Shown here: positions 35,201 to 50,200 of the stretch, in pieces
Position numbering within the stretch: position 1 is the first letter of the stretch
How the letters are laid out: every line of letters begins with the position of its first letter
Source: Holacanthus passer
Lineage: Eukaryota > Chordata > Actinopteri > Pomacanthidae
DNA length: 64,000 nucleotides
Assembly (NCBI GenBank): GCA_025331565.1
Contig: JAFREQ010000063.1
Coordinates: 2,102,501 to 2,166,500 of the forward strand
Direction of reading: 5' to 3'
Notes under the pieces: model-generated
Told to the model about the DNA's origin: nothing
Database searches by the model: none
Seen by the model: only the letters and a program-made list of their open reading frames with translations
Program-made: the position numbers and the translations under genes

Positions 35201-38200
35201 TAAAGGATACAGTGCCAAGCTCGTCACCAGCTTGTTTTTCTTTGTCACTGCAGAGTTGGCTTTACTTTATGGAACTGGATTGCTGAACTCTCACCTTTAA
35301 CTTTATTTTTCCCAAGAGTAATTTTTCTTGCAGCCAAGTAAAACCTGGACAAACACACAGACCTGAAACATAATAAAATATGTACAGTTGGGGAAGCGAG
35401 TGTCCAACACATCAATTTTTTCATCAATTTAGACCTGCCATTGGTATTAACTCAGAAAAACTACACAGACAAAGAAATCGTGACATACCAATTAATAAAA
35501 AAAGATGTGAAATGACACAGTAAGAAAAAAACAGCTGATTCCATTAGTTCTCCTGCTATTTAGAATCAGTTGGGTCAGTGCATGTTGGTAGGTTAGTCTT
35601 CAACCCACCAGGACATTTCTGATGATCAAGATTCACCAGCAGGCCCCCAGAATCTTCAAAATTTAAAGACTCTATGAGGAATAATTAGCCAAAATCCCAC
35701 CTGAACACTGTGAGAGATTAGTTTCCATGTACAGAAAGTGCATTGCAAACAGTTTTATTGAGTTAATACCAATGTATGATCTACATTTCATGTGACTAGC
35801 TGCATTGGAAATATGTTCAATGAAAAAAATATTGATGTTTTGAATACTCCCCACTGTAAAATATACAGTATTAACAAATGTAGGATCACCATCACCATCC
35901 AACCCAGTTATCAATGGTTAAAACTTCATGACTAGCCACCACTTGTTATATGGAAGACTGATCATCAGATGAATCATAGTGAGCATTTTAACACTTTGAT
36001 GTCATGACAGATAAAATAAATCTCCACCCTGCTACACCTAACCTTTGATACTGAATCTCCATCCAGACAGGAGAGACTCAAACTCTCAATACACAGGTCA
36101 GAGAGGACATTGTTATCGGAAACTATTTGAGCCTCTGATATTTCTCTCTTTGTGAAAATGTGACGTGGCCATTTTAAAACCAGTAGTCTTATAAGCTACT
36201 GAAACTATGCAATGCTGCTGGATCGTGTCTCCTGTCAAAATAGTTGAATGATTGAAAATGATTGTTTCAGCTTCAGAGAGTTGACTCAAGAATGTTTGGC
36301 TGTTAGTGATATTAGTAGTAAACATGACTGTGACTGTCTCTTCTCCAGGGTGTGTGATTGCATTCTTCGTACTGTCACCAAAAACCACCACAGACACTCT
36401 GGTATGCAACAATAGGCTGGTCTTAAAAAAACAAAGCAGTACTGTCCACAGATTTAAAGGTGCCCTGTGGAGTTTTAGAGTCTTTCGCCAGAATGTATGT
36501 TGTGTGTCCTTTAGGCCTGACAAACGTGTTGAATGCGTTTCCCTCCCAGTGTGTGCAAATCTGATTTTTAAAAAAATATTTCATCGTTTACATTCCTGTT
36601 TGCTTGTTAGCAGTCTTCTCCTTCACTGCCTTTATTGGAGTGTTATTTTGGTTTTGTTGTGTGTTACTGCCACCAACTGTTGTACAGCAGCCTTAGCGTG
36701 AAACAGGCTGAATCTGCATCGTGCTCATACACAATACAGACAAACCTGGGACCCAGTTGTAAAAACGTGGCCCCATGGTGCTACTTGTCAAAAACTCCAC
36801 ATGATACCTTGAGATCACAACTGATTTCACTCCTTGGAAATGTGGTACGATGTATTAGTTTCTTGTTCTGAGTTGACCTGCTTGCATGACCTCTCATTCT
36901 GATATTTGATGAATATTGATTGTTTATATCCTTTAGATAACTGCAGGGCAAAATAATGCAAGAATCCGAACAGGGGAGATGCTGCTTGGCTGCAGGGAGT
37001 GCACATGTTTGATTACAAAGCTGTCTAATATACAGTTTCATGGATTTCTGTTAGCTCTGCCTGCCTCGCTAGCTACCATAACTTGTACTCACAACCCCCG
37101 ACCACACTACTTCCTGTCCTGCCAGCCTTGGCTGCACCACATGACTTAATGTGATCAGGTGAAATCCGGTCTGACCGCACCATTACCGGAGCAGCTCAGA
37201 TTATACTGTAGAAACTGGTCTGACATTCACATTTCTGGCATTTAGCTGAATCACTAGTCTGTTTGTGTTGGTCATGTGACACCGTCTGCAGTGTTGTGCT
37301 CACTTCATCTACAGTATGCTGTTATGTGTTTCCTGAATGCTGGAATTTATTCAGCTGCTCTTCGTTGCCTTTGGTGGCATCTTCAGAACATAAACAGAAT
37401 GTAACTAAGGTAGTAGGGCAAACATGAACAAATTCATCACACTGACTGGCTGCAGGGTCCTTTATTCTTCTGACTGTCTTGTTCATACATCAAACTCTTG
37501 TTTCTAGAGTGTATTTTGGTCTCTGAGGGAGTTCATGGTGAATTAGTGCTAAATGCTAGCAGTGGTGTTGTCCACCTCCTTCTGATGGGTCACCACAGAA
37601 CAAGTGGAGAACAAGTTAAGAGTCTTTTTTTTTTTTTTTCTAAGCAGGCCCTTTCAGTTTATTTATTTTTTATCTTAAGCATTATATTTGGTTGGATGAT
37701 GAAATGTCAATGCAAACATCGATTTTCAGCTGATTCTCACAGCAGTTTTGATTTGCTGCAAATAAGAACACTGATGCCAAGGCAAACTGTAAACAGTAGA
37801 ATGAGCTAAATGATTTTGGACTGAGTTGTGGCAAAATTAGAGCCAGGATGAATGTTTTGCCAGACTTTTTTTTTTCTTTCTGCTGCATCGACACACAGTT
37901 ACTTATAGACTTGTGTGTGTGTGTCTGAACTGCTTTTATAAATGTGTCATTTCAAATAGAGCTCCATGATAAATAGATAATCTTTATGGTGTTGGACGAT
38001 GTTGACACATTTGTTAATTACAAAGGAATAAGTGGCCTGTACCAGGGTCTATAAGAGCTAACCCAACTTAATTATGGAGATACTGTGAAATTTGAGACCC
38101 AAACCCAACCTGAGAACCAAAGCTATACTGCATTTTTTATTTAATAAATTGCTGAGCACTGGCTTTTCCTCTTACCTCATATATCACACATGGACTATTG

Positions 38201-41200
38201 GCAGTCAGAGAGAAACCGAGAGAAATGTCTTGATGAGTTACATTTGAAATTAACCAAATTGTAACCTAACCCCAGTCTGACAGTGTGTCTGCATCTGTCA
38301 GGTTCAGGTAGCAGAACTCCAGTGAAAATTAGCAATAATACTGTATGTGGTGTTGACAGTGTGAGTCAAAATATCCAGGATTCATTGTTTTTATCACCAA
38401 CATACTTGGGCACCACAGTGTTACTGTAAGGACGTGGCTGAATGAAATGTTTATTTTGCAAATGCATTGTCGAGCTGCCTCTTGCTGTGTGGATGTTCAG
38501 CACACAGGCTTCCAGTTTGTTGACTGTTGTTTGTTTGACTTTACTGTAATGTTTGGTGAATGAGGGCATTTGGGGTTTCCTTTATGTAGGACTGTGGTGC
38601 TCTACAGCCGCAGCAGTGTGTACTGTAGCTCCTGTGCTCCTGGTGTAAGACATGGCACATGTCTTAAGGAAACCTAACCGTGCTTACTAACTCAAAGGAA
38701 CTGAAGAAGGAAACATTTAAAATTGTAGGCCGAACAGTTATGTCTGGTTGTAGCCGATATCGTCACAATTTAATGTTAGTCTTGAATCACGTTATGACCT
38801 GAGCAGGATGTGTTACAGTTGAACAGTAAACTTCTTTTTATTATGTCGATACTGATGTAGGCGTAGATTGTTAGAAGTATTAAACAATTCAGTACTTTGG
38901 CTTTGGTATGATTTTAAAGCATTAGACACAAATGTTTGTGAGAAAATTTGTGTGACAGGAGGGCAGCTGGCTGTGGTCTGATTGCACTGAGATGATGTAC
39001 ACTAATGTTTTAGAGATTATGAACTCATGTATGCATACCCAGTGAAAGTTCAGCCTCATTTAAAGTCCATTTTGTTTGTGCTGTTGTGAGGAATGCAGGC
39101 CGACATGTAATGCTGTTCTGTAGCTCAGGTGTGACCCCCATGGTTGAGGAATCAGGAATGACTGGCAGGTCAGCCACATAAATAAATGTAAATGTAGGTT
39201 CAGCTGGACGCATTAGCATTCCTTTAGCCTGTGCAGGAGCCTGATTAACACTTGCAAAGGAAGCCCTCTCTGTTTGAAACTTTGGGTAGAAAGAGACAAC
39301 AGCTTTTGGTCTGTGGAGGAGAACAAGATTAGGTGAGGATGGATGTATGTGTATGCGGCGGAAGACGTCTTATTATTTGCTGTTCTTGTAATGTATTTTA
39401 TGTATATTCAACAGGTTTGCACGACAGGTAATGTTTTTTATGATATACTTGAACCAGAAACATGCATTTGCATGCATACCAGCGGTATGAAATGTAACTA
39501 GATTTTGAAGTGCGAAAATGACATTACGGATTTCCCTGAATAATGATTCCTGTTCCCATTTACACATGTTTCAGGGATACTCTACATGTGTGAAAGAAGC
39601 TATTGAAGGAGTCTGAAGTGTGTGATGTTTCGAAGCTGCTTGACATTCCTGCAGCAGTCTGTTCTACAGCAGGGCTTCGCAGAAGGGGAGTTGTTGCTGT
39701 TTCAAAATTAGCATGGTCGCCTCGCTTGTCTCCACATTTGTCCCCTTTCTGTGAATCTTGTCCTCTTTGTTGTGGCCGTGAAGAGGCAGACCCCCGCCTT
39801 CCGTCATCAGACACCTCCGGGTCTGTTTGTAGCCGGGTTTTACGAGGTGTCGGGACCCGGGAAAGGTCACGAACTGGAGGGAGTGCTGACGCTTGACGGG
39901 GTAAAGTGGAACTACTGTTGCTGCTACTGCTTCTGAATGGGTGTTTGCAGTGTTAATGTGAGCTCAGCTGATCGGCCTGTGGAAATGATGTCGTGTCTTC
40001 ATGTCTGCAGGCTAAGTTGAATTATGCCTTCTGTGTGACTCACATCTAACTTGATTTTAAATTCTAGTGGAGATTATGTTTTCAAAGATACCAAATATGT
40101 CCGGCAGAAGTTTTAGGCCTGGTGTCTATTGTACCCAGTCTGCTCCACCTCTGCCGTCGCCCAACTCAAGCTGCTTTATCTGTGTCAGGGTTGCGTCTGG
40201 ACTCAATGATAGCAGCACGGCCCTCCTGTGGAGACTCGACAGCGCAGTCATTCACTCAGGGTGTGGACTGTTTGCATCAAGGATGCGTCCAGTTCGTGTT
40301 GTGTTTAAAAAAAAAAAAACGTGACAAAGCTCCTACAGTCAAAGGGCTCGAGCCACGAGTCTGGTACAATTTCTTTTAAAACTTTTTCCAAGAAACAAGT
40401 TTATGAAAATGACTATGAAAAAGAAACATGACACAAATATTCACGTGGTTAGAGTTTACTACAACTACTATTCAAAACTTAACTGTGTGGGCCTTTGTTG
40501 GTTTAATGACCTGCACACTAACTGAAGTAGTGGATGAGTCATTGTCAACCAGAAATGAAGTAGCTGCAGCTTGTGGTCTGGTACTTGTCTTATCTCATAA
40601 AGGACGATGTCTGAGAATGAAGTGAATTTAGGATTCTGGGAAACCTAAAAAATAAAGCCAGACAGGAAAAGCAAAACAAATAATGATGTATTCACTACAA
40701 ACGAGTTATTCCTGCCATAATGAGATGTTTTTTAATCAAGCTGCCATGTAAACTTTGACATTTTGTGCTGTTTCACGTGTGAACACATGCAGCTCCACCG
40801 AGCCCTCACTGCAGTGGACACCTGGGTCCACCTGCGTGGTTGTGGTCCGGCATGGTAGCTAGGCTGGCCGAGGCCAACATGTGCCGGTCTCCTCCTCCAG
40901 ACCAAGGTGTGCCGCAAAGCTACTGCAGCTAGAAAGTTGTGTTCAGCTCTCAGTACTTTTGTAGACAGTAACTGAATCTCTGTTGTGGAGTTCAGTTTCA
41001 CTCCTGTGTTCCTGTTTGTACTCTCCGATATCAGCTTTTACTTTCTCCCGGCAAGGCTTTTATTTTGCATTTTTTGAAAATAAATTATCTGGACAATTGA
41101 GACATGTCGTTAAAATCTTGAGTCACAGCTATCAGCAGGACAGCAAGAAATAGCTGTCTAGTCAAAACTCACAGCAACACACTAGAGCTGAAATGTGTTT

Positions 41201-44200
41201 GAAACAACCCGCATCCCAGAATAGATGTCGAGATTCATCCAGGAATTTGGATGTAAGTTTAGCGTCCAGGCTTATGTCAGATGAGATTTGATGTCTGGTT
41301 AGATTTGTGAAGCCCAGGTCACTCTCTTGTTTCATGACCTGGACATAACGTGTGTGTTTCTGTGTGGGTGTCACTGCAGCTCAGCGTACGCAGGGAGACG
41401 CCTCCTGGCTCTCTCCTGTCTGAGCTTTTGACTCCACAAGAGGTGATGTCACCACACTGATCATGTGACACCGGGGAGAGTCTTTGACGTGTGTGTTTGT
41501 GTGTGCGTGTTGCAGGCAGGCGGACGTTCACTCTGACCATCGTTTCCTCCATATTTGGTTCTTGCAGACAGGCTTCCCTCCTCTGTCGTCACTCTGCTCT
41601 GCTGGACATGTACGACCATCAGACTGCAAGCGGCTTGTAGACAAAACGCTTCACATTGATTAAATGTTACTTTAGGTTTGAGCGTGAGAAATTTAATATA
41701 AGGTGATTATCACACCTCCTCATCCAGTTCCTGTTTCCCTGTAATGAGCACTTACAAATAAGACATCTTGGCTGTCTTCACTGTCTGTTTGGGAGCTGTG
41801 TGGGTCTCAAATCCAGCATCCGAGCAAGTCCTGCTAGTTTATCTCATGTAATTCATTCAGACAGAAATTGAAATGTGTCTTGAAATTAAAATGTGTGAGA
41901 TTATATTAAGGGTTTTCTCTGTTCGACCCTGGCTTCTGTGGGTGTTTTGTTGAATTTCATCCTGTGAGGAAGATGTCAGAGTGCTGCTTTCCCCTCTATG
42001 ACTTTCCACAGTAACTGGCAAGTCCCAGAAATAAATAAATCTTTCAAACACATTATGACCTCAGAGTGGTGATACAATACATGTGGGAGCAGAAAAAAAC
42101 CCTACTCGCCATAGCCAACAAAAAATCCCAGCATCTGGCTGAGGACTGGGCCTTTTTCCCAACACTACCACTGTGTTTATCTAAGACTGCAGAGCCGACG
42201 TGGCACAAGGTTTATTTATAGGATTCACCAGCGATACCCTGTGGGCTTTGGAGCCGGTATTGTCACTGATGTGTGCTGTGGCACCTATGGGAATTTGTCT
42301 TTGGACTCCACCTGAAGTGTGCACTGTTTTCTGAGAAAAAGGGCCGGGGGGGGGGTGTCTGTTAGGGGTAGTGAAATTGGAGATAATAGTAAATGTGAAG
42401 GAAGAGGATATCTGGAGGAGAGCTGCTGTTTTGTTTGTTCTAAATTAAAAGGAAGCAAAAGCATCGTGCAAAATGATCACATGAGGAGCTATAGCTGAAC
42501 AATATGCAAAAAAAAAAAGTCATGATTATTTTGACAGATATTGTGATATGAGTCATCAGTTTAAGAAGGAATGGTAATTGCATTTCATTTTCACTAAAAA
42601 AAAAAAAAAGATGATGATGTGATTTTTGCTTGGGTCTGTATCAAACAAGCTCCTATGATCTGGATATTACACTTGGCCATACTGCGATTTCAATAATATT
42701 TCCACTAATTGTTCAGCCTTCAAGTGAATAACTTAAGTTAACAGTATTGGAGAGACAGAGGGAGAGGTAATGGTTAATGTGAACTGGCGGGGGTTGGTTG
42801 TGGCTCATGTTAATGGTAGCCTGTGGCAGTCAGGCGTGCACTGCGGGCTGCAACAACTGGTTCTGAGTGCTGTGAAGAAAGACGTGGAGACTGAACACAG
42901 GAGACAGTGAAATGAGAGTAAATTGTTAGAAGAGGGGAGGAAGTGACTGAGAGGAGAGGGTGATGATGGACTTAAGAGTAATACGTTTTAGTTTTAAAAG
43001 TGGGGTCCACACTACTCTGGCGTTATCCAACTCCTAAAATGAGACTTTTGAAAGTGCTGCTTACCCTGTTTTAGTCTGAATAATCTGGGATTGCTTTTTG
43101 GTGTGGACGAGCAGATGACGCCCATGTTCGCTTCCTGATCGGGTCTCATCAGTCACAACGTGTTCTTCCCTGATTGGCCACGCACCTGTCACGTGACCCT
43201 TTTCCAGAAGAAAGCGAAAAGACATCAGCCTTGACAACCAGCGGTTAATTCAACATGGATAATGAATTACAGGCTTTTCTGATCTTGTTGTCTGTGCTAG
43301 CAGCTGTTGCGCAGTGAAATTCTGCATTTTATAATGTTACCACTGCCTCCATGTGCGGGAGGCAGGTTTTTATTTGAGCATTTTGTGACAGTTTCTGTGT
43401 CCAGTGGCATTTGCAGTCCTACGTGGAGCACCAGTTTTGGGTGAGACTGGGGTAGAACTATGAACTATGCATGGGGATCGAATTTGGATGTTTGAAGGCA
43501 CAGGTTGTGGCTTTGACGATGGACATAATCATGGAGGACCTTCCTTTTATTATCTATGCTCGTTTTCTTCTGCACAACTATTATGTTCACATAGAAACTG
43601 TAAATGAACAAAGCATAAAGGTTGCGCTACAGAGGAAACAGGGAGAGTGAGACGAGTGCAAATTTCTTGACTCATGATGCAGTAAAAATTTGTAACAGTC
43701 TATTTTTTAAAGTAAATTTGATCCGTGTGAAGGAGAGAGAGAGAGAGAGAACGCAAAACGAGGCTATAGTAACCTAGTAGCAGCCTAGGTGGTATTGGAG
43801 TATCATTGTTGCTACTGTAAGTAAAACCGCTCTTTTGTAACTGTGTTTTAAAAAAAAATCAAATGTTTTTCACTAAATTAAGTTGGCTCTGCACTGTTGG
43901 TGTGTTTGTCTGCTGCTGTTGTGTCTGTGTGCGTCGGGTCGTGTTTCAGGGCCAGCTGATCCAGCTCGATCCTGCCGCTAGTTTGGTTTATTCAGAATTA
44001 CACTGGAGTGATACAGTTACAGGTCAAACCAGGTAGTCACATTTGTTAGTCATTTGCAGACTTCAGCGTGTGTGTGTGTGTGTGTGGTTATGTAAATTTT
44101 TGTCTTTGTTTGAAAACTACATTGAAGTGCATGAGTTTCATTTAGTTTTCAGAAAATGAGAATCATGTTTTGTCTCAGATTTGTTATGACTTTATATTGC

Positions 44201-47200
44201 AGTTCCTGCAGGTCTGAGGGAAACTTTATAATAAAAATGTTGTGTAGTGCACTGCTTAATGCTATTGTTATGAATGTTATGTGGTCAGGCAGCAGGGATT
44301 TTCTGATAGTTTTGTTTGACCTTAACAGCTTCACCATATTGTATTTAGTTTTGACCTTTCAGCCGACTGTGTGAGTTCATGGTGCCACCATGCAGAGATG
44401 CAAATAATGAAAGACTTTTCTGTTTCCATATAAGTGCAGTTTTTTGTCAGAAGGATTCACGCATTTCCTCTTCCTTGTTTCTGACTCATTTTGTTCTCAT
44501 TTGCTGATGCAACTTAAATAAATTAGGAGCACTCGTTTTGATTAAACTGTCGTTCCCTCCTCCTCCTCCCCTTCTTCCTCCTCTGTGTGTCTTCACTTCT
44601 TCCGTCTCTTCCATATGTTTCAGTGATATTTAACCAGCGTGTCTCTGTAACACACATGCACACACACCTGACCTGCCCTTGAGTTGTAGAGAACGTAACT
44701 CTTATCAGCGCTCTTGTACAGTTCAGCACATAAAGCTTAGATAGCAGCCTTCACTCCTACCTGTCGAGTCCGACTGTTCTCAAGGTGTTTTCACATTTGT
44801 AGCGCGATTTTGAGCAAGTAACCACTTGAAACTATAAGAGCCACAAACTTGAGATCAGCGGCAAAAAAAATGTGGACTAAAAGTTTATTATAGAGCATTT
44901 ATTGTGTGTGATGTGAAGAATCGTTATCTAATCTAAGGACAAATGTGGCTGATAACTGATAATAAACAAGCGATAGTTTGGTTTCAGATCTAATTTCGTT
45001 TAACATACTGATGTGCGATTGTGATATTTGAGTTTTGTTACATCTACAAAATGGCAAGAATCAGCTTTTTTTTCTATTTCAGTTTAGTACATCACAAAAT
45101 GTGTTGCAAGTAAAATTACATTGCTGGAAAGCAAATCTGGGAAGCATTTAAAGCCCCAATAATAAAGACTTCTACAAGTGAACGTGTTGTCAAACTGACC
45201 ATAAGACTTCCCGAGGAGCAGCAGACGTCACGACCCTGGGAGACTCTCTTCTGACCATAAACTATCATCTGATATGCACCGAACACTGAGCAGCGCTGTG
45301 AGTGATGCTTACGAGCCTTGAGGGGGGAAATCGTAGCGCTCGACTCAGCTGATCAGCAGAACGTGGCCGCGCTCGACAAACCTGCTGTTTATCATTGAAC
45401 AACCACCGTTTGTCCACTCATCGCTGTGGTTGTAGTTCTACTAAATCACATCAGGTGTCTGATACGGTCAGGAAGCAGAAACCAGTCGGGTTTCATGCGT
45501 GGCTCCTGGTCGGTGGTGTTCTGTGTTAGTTTCTCAGAAGTGATTTTCATGGATCTGAAGCCAGTTTGATTGAAACTACTGAACAATTTAACTACTTTAC
45601 TGCAATTATGTGGTGTCTAAAATGTCACGGTGTCATCTCTGTCGGTGTGGTTTTCTCCAAAAAGAGAGGAGAATATTCATCTTTGTCGTTGGGCACCAAA
45701 ACATTTCATGTTTGTATGACCTGCTTTTAAATGAGTATTAATTTATAAAACTTGTCTGCTGCAGCTTTTTCTGTGATATGCACTATGATGACATGTTTCC
45801 TAATGGTAGTTGCACTTCTCTATTATTTTATATTATAATGCATCCAAAAAATCCATATTTGTATGTTATTTATGTATTTTTTTTTAATTCTGGCCACTAA
45901 ACTGCAGTAAAATATAGTTTAAACAAGACTAAGAGCCTGCAGCCATGTTAGGAGCTCTGTGAGGCTGTTTGTTGAGCTAAATGCTAATGTCAGCATGCTA
46001 ACGTGCTCACAGTGCTAACATGCTGATGTCTAACAGGTTTAATGCTTATCTTAATTTATTGAGTTAGCATGTTAATGTTTGCTAATTAGCACTAAAACAA
46101 TGTCCAGCTGATCATCATTTAATGTATGTGATGTTATTTGGTCCTAAATCAAAAGTGATGATGGTGCAAGATGAAAAATCAAGAGAATCACCAAAGTTAT
46201 TACAAGTCTTCCTGAAGGGAACGTGAATGTCTTTACCATATTTCATAGCAATCCATCCAGTAGTTGTTCAGATAAGATAATACAGCAGTAAGACAAACTT
46301 TTTCAGGCCAGATATGGAGTTTTTACTTTGAGAAACACTAGACATACAAATAAGAGTACAAAAGGCTGTTCACATCATTATATGGACGTGATATAAAAAA
46401 ATATTTCAGGTACTCTGAAGCTGTTTGAGAGTCTGTCTAAGTCTTCTGTCATGATGACGAGGCAGAAAGACTGCTGAGTAAGTGTTTCATCAGCTGTCCC
46501 ACTTCCTTTGATAGGTATTCAAAATGTGTGTCAGAGGAAATCAATACAGTGATATCAAAGGGGAACGTTGGAGCATTTCATTGCCTTGCTGGAAAGATCG
46601 GATGTTCACACTGTAAATCTGCCTCGTGTGTGTTTCCCTGTTCAACATGCTCTGTCATGCACTGTAAGCAGCAATGTGATTTTCATTTTTGAAACTTTCA
46701 CACTGCTGTTGTTCAAACTAAGTAGATAAGAGCGGATAAATACCTGAGGAATTCCTGCTGATTCCTTGACTTAATTTAGCACAAAGTTGGTGCCCAGGCC
46801 AAAGTTTCTACGTCACACTGCTGAGAGGAGATCAGGAGTTTTTGCTGTTCTATAAATATTTGTTAAATGGCCTAGATGTGGCTATATGTTCAGACTAATG
46901 TTGTCAACTTCTTTTAAAGAGGGTCATAAGACTTTAAACAAATGCCCGATCAGCTTTTGCCTGTAATGCTGCTGGTTGGTGACAAGTCAGTGGAGGCTGA
47001 GGAGTATTTGTGATTTCTAATATATTTAGCTCCACAAGGGTCCTGTTTTTGTTGGTGGAGACCTGCTCACACCAGAAAGTGGCTCAGTGGAAATAATCAG
47101 TGTGTCTTCACCAAATATTGGGTCCATCCTGGCATTTTGCTCATATGATTGTACATTTTTTTCGTTCAGTTATTGAATTGAGATAAAGAGTTCTCTCAGC

Positions 47201-50200
47201 TAACAAGCTTGCTCGGTCACTTAACTGAACAATAAGTTGACACAGTTTGTTGAAAAGAGAGATTTGTACATTCAACTCCTGTCTCATAACTTTCTGCAGG
47301 AAGGAAAATGTCTGCCACTTTGGGCTCTCTGTTCCCTCGAAGGTCAGCACTGTCAAGCCTGCTTGCTGTTAGTCAGGGTTGAACTTAATGTAATCAATTT
47401 GCACAGATTGACTTTAGCCATGCAAGGGACTTTTATTGCAGTGATTCCAAATGAACAAGTGAACAGTTTTACGGGTTTTCTGGACTTTTCTATACAAGTC
47501 ATTTTGAACACTAATGCAAGTTTCTGGCATATGTATCCAATGATTCTCCATCATTATGATTGTGATGATCCTGATTCTGTGTTTTGTGGCTGAATGGTAG
47601 GTTCATGTGATGTCAGTGATCAGCCATGATTAACATAAGCAGCAGACTGTTGAAGCAACATTATGCCTGCTGAGAGTGAGATGTTGAATTTAACCACCAC
47701 CGGCTTGTAAGAAGCTTTTATTCAACAGTAAAATGTAGGAAGGTTAAGAAGTAAAGCTGCCAGCCTCACAAAGCAAACATTTCAGTGTTGAATGAGTTCA
47801 CGGCCACTTTATGAAAATATTGTAAAGACCTAATTAAAAGGAAAGAGTACCAGGAACCAAGACAACCGTGTCTTCAAAAGATAATGGAACAAGTAATGCA
47901 AAACTGTTAGATTTGACTGAAAGGTAATATCTAAATTTAATTTAATGCGTCATTTCATTGACCTTTTTATTAACTGTTGCCATGAAAAACATTTTCCTGG
48001 AATCCACAACTTCTGGATCTTTCAACAAAAGACACTGTAGAGACGCCTCACTTAAAGTAACTGGGAGGCTGAATGTGAGGCTCCTTTGATTTCTGTTTTT
48101 GTACAATTTATGAATGAAATCTAACAGGAAGCTTAAATCTGTATTGCTCTTTAGTAATTCAAAAAAACTGCAAACAATTTGTTGTTAATGAACAAGTATG
48201 TACTTATTTCAAGGCGGGATAAGTTCCAAATATTTAACTGTTGTTATCTGTCTTTGCACCTTAGCTGGGATTTTGTTTTTCCACACTTCCTTCCAGAGTC
48301 TGTCGGCTCTGTTTGAGCAACATCTGAGGAAATAAATTTCACCTCGTATCAAGTTACAATTTCTAGCTTCCTCAAAGCTTCTGTTGAAAATCCCTGGAGG
48401 ATGCATGACTGTGACACAGTTGAGCAAACGAAGTGAAGCAAAGGTCAGAACTGCAGCGTCAGGAAGCTTTAGTTACATCTCTGTTGAACCATTTCTCAAC
48501 TCCCTGATTCAAAACGAGCGAGTTCAAGTTTAAAGTTCAGAGGTCATGTAAGGTGACGTGAGTGAATGACATAAGTCACATCTCTGAGATACCAAAGGGC
48601 GCTTATAGACACGAGAGACACAAGATTCATCTTTGCAATGTTTGGAATCGAGAACTGGTTTTGAGTTGGAACCCGTTCTAAATTTATGGCTCCAACATTG
48701 TTAAGTCTGTTTACAGGCCTTCTGGAATACTACTGTTTTAAAAGTTGTACAAAGCCTCCTCTGGCTCCAGTGAACTTAGAAAGAAGTGAACTTACCAGAC
48801 CTCAGTAGCCTGCTCGTCGTCTCTGGAGGCAAGCAGCTCGGGGCTACATTAGCTGCCATTAGCATAACGCACCTGAATTTCATTGTGGGTAATATAGATA
48901 CTAGGTTTTGACAAGGAAGAAGAATGTGTGGAATGAAATAGATTGCATCTCAATTTTCAAACTTTTAGAAACTGTCCAATGTGAGTCTGACAATATTATA
49001 GAGGTGCAACACTAAAGAGGCTGTTGATACAAATATAATGACAGATAAAGTGATATAATTGAATGCAGGGAGACGAGGAAGCATTTCCTGTGGCATTTTT
49101 GATGTCCACTATTGTACTCAAATACGTCAGAATCAACTAATGTCAATGTCTCGAGCTTGAGTCAAAACAAATACTCAAGTCATCAGTTTCTTTTCAAATA
49201 ATATGACAACAATACAAACTGAGATTCAAAAAGAACCAGGATTGATGAGCAGAATCAATAAACCCTGTTGTTGAGTGCAGCTCTCTATGGATGGAAATCT
49301 CTTTAGTTGCTGGAAACAGTTTTGAACATTTCCATCTAGTGACTGAAGTGCAAACTCTTTAGAGCCTCGTTTTCTTCTGTACAGTGACCTCTCAGTGTGA
49401 TTGTACAGTCATGCTCACTGCGAACGTGACCTCCAGTTGGTCACATTTTTAACCCAGAGGGATTGTAAGAGAACATACAGTATAGATGCTGCTCTTGCGC
49501 TAATCTCCCTGACCGGCCCCCTGTACTCTTTCACTGGACCTCAGGGCTGAATAATGACGGCAGCAATTTCTTTAGGCCAGAAGTTCAAGACTGTTTAACT
49601 CCCACACACTTCTGACTTCATTTCACTGGTTTAACACATTGAGATATGTGTTGAGTTAATAATAAACTTTATTTGTTTAGCACCTTTACACCATGTAGTT
49701 AGCACCATACAAGAAGCAGCTCAATCACATTTACACGTTACAGAAATTTTAATGATTAAACGATAGAAAATAACCAGCAGATTCAGTAATGAAAACAATA
49801 TTTAGTTTTGGTGGAATGTCTGGTTGGTGTTTGTAGCTTTTCTCTGTGGTTTTAAACGTTTTTTTTTCTATTACAAAATTTAAATACAAGTAGATTTTGA
49901 ATTTGTAGAAGATTTGTATTTTCTATCATTGGATAAATTAAGTTTTGCAGCTTTAGATGTTCCTGGTTTGCTGTGCTTATCATATTTGGCTCTCATGAAT
50001 AAATTCATATACGTATCAAGTCTGTAATGAAACCCTGGTACTCTGCTGCTTCTGGTGTTCGGTGATGCAGTCTGCCAAAGGATTTTATTCCCTTCTCTCT
50101 TTCTCTTTCTGGCCTCATCCCTCGACGTGAGCGTCCTTAAGGAGCTTACCGAGATTTGTTTTTGGTGTAAACGGCTCTGCAGCGTCCCTGTGAGCTGCTT

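Noticed and set aside
36306..36701. 131-codon open frame
   Set aside because: Mostly inside the MITE at 36456-36810; hydrophobic T-rich translation without a domain.
40067..40324. 85-codon frame in a higher-GC patch of larp1 intron 1
   Set aside because: Ends in a poly-Lys from an A-run, which hints at a retroposed fragment, but no parent gene could be recognised, so no pseudogene call was made.
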